A stretch of DNA of 52,572 nucleotides, from NCBI GenBank assembly GCA_031274715.1, contig JAISPT010000070.1:1-52572 (forward strand), written 5' to 3'. Under the pieces are notes generated by a model. It had not been told where the DNA came from, made no database searches, and was given only the letters and a program-made list of their open reading frames with translations. Position numbers and translations under genes: made by a program. Each line of letters begins with the position of its first letter. Position 1 is the stretch's first letter. Positions 50,722-52,572 of the stretch are shown here, piece after piece. The stretch comes from Azonexus sp. GTDB taxonomy: Bacteria > Pseudomonadota > Gammaproteobacteria > Burkholderiales > Rhodocyclaceae.

Positions 50722-52572
50722 AACTGCTGCGTTCCATTCCCGGCGTGTTACTGGTGGGTTTCATGAGACAAACAATAAATGATGGGCATATGGGAAATCT
50801 ATTGAATCGGCTGCTTGCTGGCGTTCTGGCTGCTTTTTTCTTGATAGGTGGCGCTGTCGCCGAAGTTGTTCCGGCCACTCAATCGACTTATCGCGCATCT
50901 GGTTCTGGCTGGATGGCCCATGGCATGGACGGTAATCTTGCTGTTTTTTCATCTCTTGAAGCTGCGTTTGCGAGTCATATGGCCTTTTACAATGCTATTT
51001 GGGGCACCAATGTTCATTTTGGCGTCAGTTGTACTGGCTATATGGCTCCTGATTCAATGGGTTTTGGAGTTGGCTATAACCCCCCGTGTTCTGGGGGTAA
51101 ATCAAATGCCATTGTCATTGTTAATCCGTCTTGTCCGGATGGCGGGGTTTTGATATCTGAAGCGGTCTGTCTAAGTGGTTATGAATGCCCTCCCGGCTAC
51201 GCTGGCCCCGCAACCATCAACGGCCAGCCAAACATGTGTGAGTCACCCGCCAACCCGAAAGAAAACGGCCCACCCCCGGACTGCCAGCCGACGACGCCAA
51301 AACCGATAACGATCGGCACGGGCAACAAATGGTTGGTCGAACAAGACCTCGGCGGAAGAGGGCAAGGCAACCTACACTTCACCCGGACCTACAACAGCAA
51401 CCCCCTGGTAGTAAGTGGATCCTTGGGCGCGCGTTGGCGAGGAGCATATGGCCAGAAACTGGGCTTTGACGGTAGTCCGAACCAAGCCAATATCTGGGCC
51501 TACCGGCCGGACGGCAAGACATACAAATATGTATTGACCAATGGCGCCTATGTGCCGGACGCCGACGTCACCGACCGACTCTCTGCCGATACCGCGAACG
51601 GCGGCGCCTGGCGGCTCGATCTGCGCGGCGGCGGCATCGAACGCTACGACGCCACCGGCAAACTCCTGACCATCACCGACCGACAAGGCCAGACCACGAC
51701 CCTGGCCTACAGCGACGGAACAGATGGCACAACGAGCGGCCAGGGAGGCTACCTCCTCGATGCCTCGGGCAACGCGACGACGGCCATCCTGCCGGCCGGC
51801 CAACTCATCCAAGTCAGCGACGCGCTGGGTCGCACCCTCCACTTCGCCTACGACACCGACAAACGCATCGCCCAACTGACCGACCCCGCCGGACAAATCA
51901 CCCGCTACGGCTACGACGCCAACGGCAACCTGAATACGGTGACCTACCCGGACGGCGCCACCAAGACCTACCACTACGCAGAAAGTGCCTACACCAGTGG
52001 CGCCAATCTGCCCAACGCACTCACCGGCATTACCGACGAAAACGGTATCCGCTACGTCACCTACACCTACGACGCGCAAGGCCGGGCCATCGACGAAATC
52101 TACCCGGCGGTCGGCACCAATACCAATCGCTACCAACTCACCTTTGGCAGCAACAGCACCACCGTCACCGACCCGCTGGGTACCAGCCGCACCTACACCT
52201 ACCAAACCATCCAAGGCGTCCTCAGACACACCGGCGTCTCGCAACCGGGCGGCTCTGGCTGCGGCCCGGCCAGCACGGCGCAGAGCCACGACAACAACGG
52301 CAACGTGACGAGCCGCACCGACTTCAACGGCAATGTGACCACCTACACCTACGATCAATCGCGCAACCTCGAAACCCAGCGAGTCGAAGCCAGCGGCAAA
52401 CCGGAAGCCCGCACCATCAGCACCCAATGGCACAACTATTGGCGCCAACCGCTCAAGATCGCCGAACCCAAAAAACTCACCACCTGGACCGTCAACGGCG
52501 ACAACAACGTCTACTGCGCTCCGCAAAGCGCCACCGTCCCCAGCCTCGACGGCGGCACCCGGCCCATCGGCG
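50718..52572 (+). CDS. secreted RHS/YD-repeat protein (5' part, runs off the window)
   Basis: An open frame of about 618 codons to the window end, starting at ATG 50718 (AAAGG upstream) or, more likely for the mature signal, ATG 50790 (MGNLLNRLLAGVLAAFFLIGGAVAEVV, a signal peptide). An AT-richer N-terminal region (to about 51200) has several Cys pairs (CTGY, NPPCSGG, PSCPDGG, AVCLSGYECPPGY). The RHS core then begins with IGTGNKWLVEQDLGGRGQGNLHFTRTYNS, followed by YD repeats (RYGYDANGNLNTVTYPDGATKTYHY and others). RHS proteins are large secreted shell-forming proteins, often carrying a C-terminal toxin; that end is not visible. The change in composition suggests a mosaic gene. Confidence 0.88.
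   Translation, partial: MKLLRSIPGVLLVGFMRQTINDGHMGNLLNRLLAGVLAAFFLIGGAVAEVVPATQSTYRASGSGWMAHGMDGNLAVFSSLEAAFASHMAFYNAIWGTNVHFGVSCTGYMAPDSMGFGVGYNPPCSGGKSNAIVIVNPSCPDGGVLISEAVCLSGYECPPGYAGPATINGQPNMCESPANPKENGPPPDCQPTTPKPITIGTGNKWLVEQDLGGRGQGNLHFTRTYNSNPLVVSGSLGARWRGAYGQKLGFDGSPNQANIWAYRPDGKTYKYVLTNGAYVPDADVTDRLSADTANGGAWRLDLRGGGIERYDATGKLLTITDRQGQTTTLAYSDGTDGTTSGQGGYLLDASGNATTAILPAGQLIQVSDALGRTLHFAYDTDKRIAQLTDPAGQITRYGYDANGNLNTVTYPDGATKTYHYAESAYTSGANLPNALTGITDENGIRYVTYTYDAQGRAIDEIYPAVGTNTNRYQLTFGSNSTTVTDPLGTSRTYTYQTIQGVLRHTGVSQPGGSGCGPASTAQSHDNNGNVTSRTDFNGNVTTYTYDQSRNLETQRVEASGKPEARTISTQWHNYWRQPLKIAEPKKLTTWTVNGDNNVYCAPQSATVPSLDGGTRPIG

Overview
The window looks like chromosomal DNA of a GC-rich, denitrifying betaproteobacterium, most likely of the Rhodocyclales (Dechloromonas/Azonexus/Azospira-like). 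This rests on gene content read from the translations (cytochrome cd1 nitrite reductase with heme d1 genes, cytochrome c', paired cyanophycin synthetases, a YfiBNR module, queA-tgt-yajC-secDF); no database search was possible.

Layout. 1-4134: end of a glycerol-3-phosphate ABC uptake operon (ugpB fragment, ugpQ) and alaS. 4135-6361: an AT-richer island of three small single-gene units. One attC-type integron recombination site is clear and a second is probable, but no integrase is visible. 6504-13428: a DMT transporter, then a minus-strand block (phosphomannomutase, YheT-like hydrolase, NTF2-like protein, heptosyltransferase, zf-CHCC protein, small membrane protein, ilvE). 13489-13594: a MITE-like element ahead of a NUDIX-hypothetical-mnmA operon. 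15819-19920: GST, purB, two small proteins, cytochrome c' and a cytochrome b. 19984-25390: minus-strand queA-tgt-yajC-secD-secF. 25598-27932: yfiR-yfiN-yfiB, a periplasm-controlled diguanylate cyclase module. 27976-28060: tRNA-Leu(CAA).

28086-50473 carries a denitrification locus in two pieces. The first has nirE (divergent), nirS, an ethylbenzene-dehydrogenase-type cytochrome, a cupredoxin, a NirC-like cytochrome, nirF, a nirD-nirL fusion, nirG and nirH. The second, nirJ-nirN, lies about 11.9 kb away. Both pieces have an FNR/DNR-type box (TTGATTGGGATCAA and TTGACCCGTATCAA), so they probably remain one regulon. NirE makes precorrin-2, NirDL/G/H decarboxylate siroheme, and NirJ, NirF and NirN complete heme d1 for NirS.

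Between the two pieces sit an SDR/cytochrome b561/LysR cluster and a cyanophycin locus (cphA, cphA', a DUF1854-type protein and an unusual ABC transporter). The two cyanophycin synthetase genes are separated by 1.3 kb of AT-rich, cassette-like DNA. It carries a membrane-anchored protein with an Asn-rich GNNNVV motif and a 71-residue ORF whose stop codon lies inside a GCCTAAC core, again without an integrase. The window ends inside a secreted RHS/YD-repeat protein (50718 onward).

Most notable: two integrase-less cassette-like islands in one 52 kb window whose anchor proteins share an Asn-rich motif; the split but co-regulated nir regulon; a cupredoxin and an odd CXXXCH cytochrome in the nirS operon; and several uncatalogued repeats.
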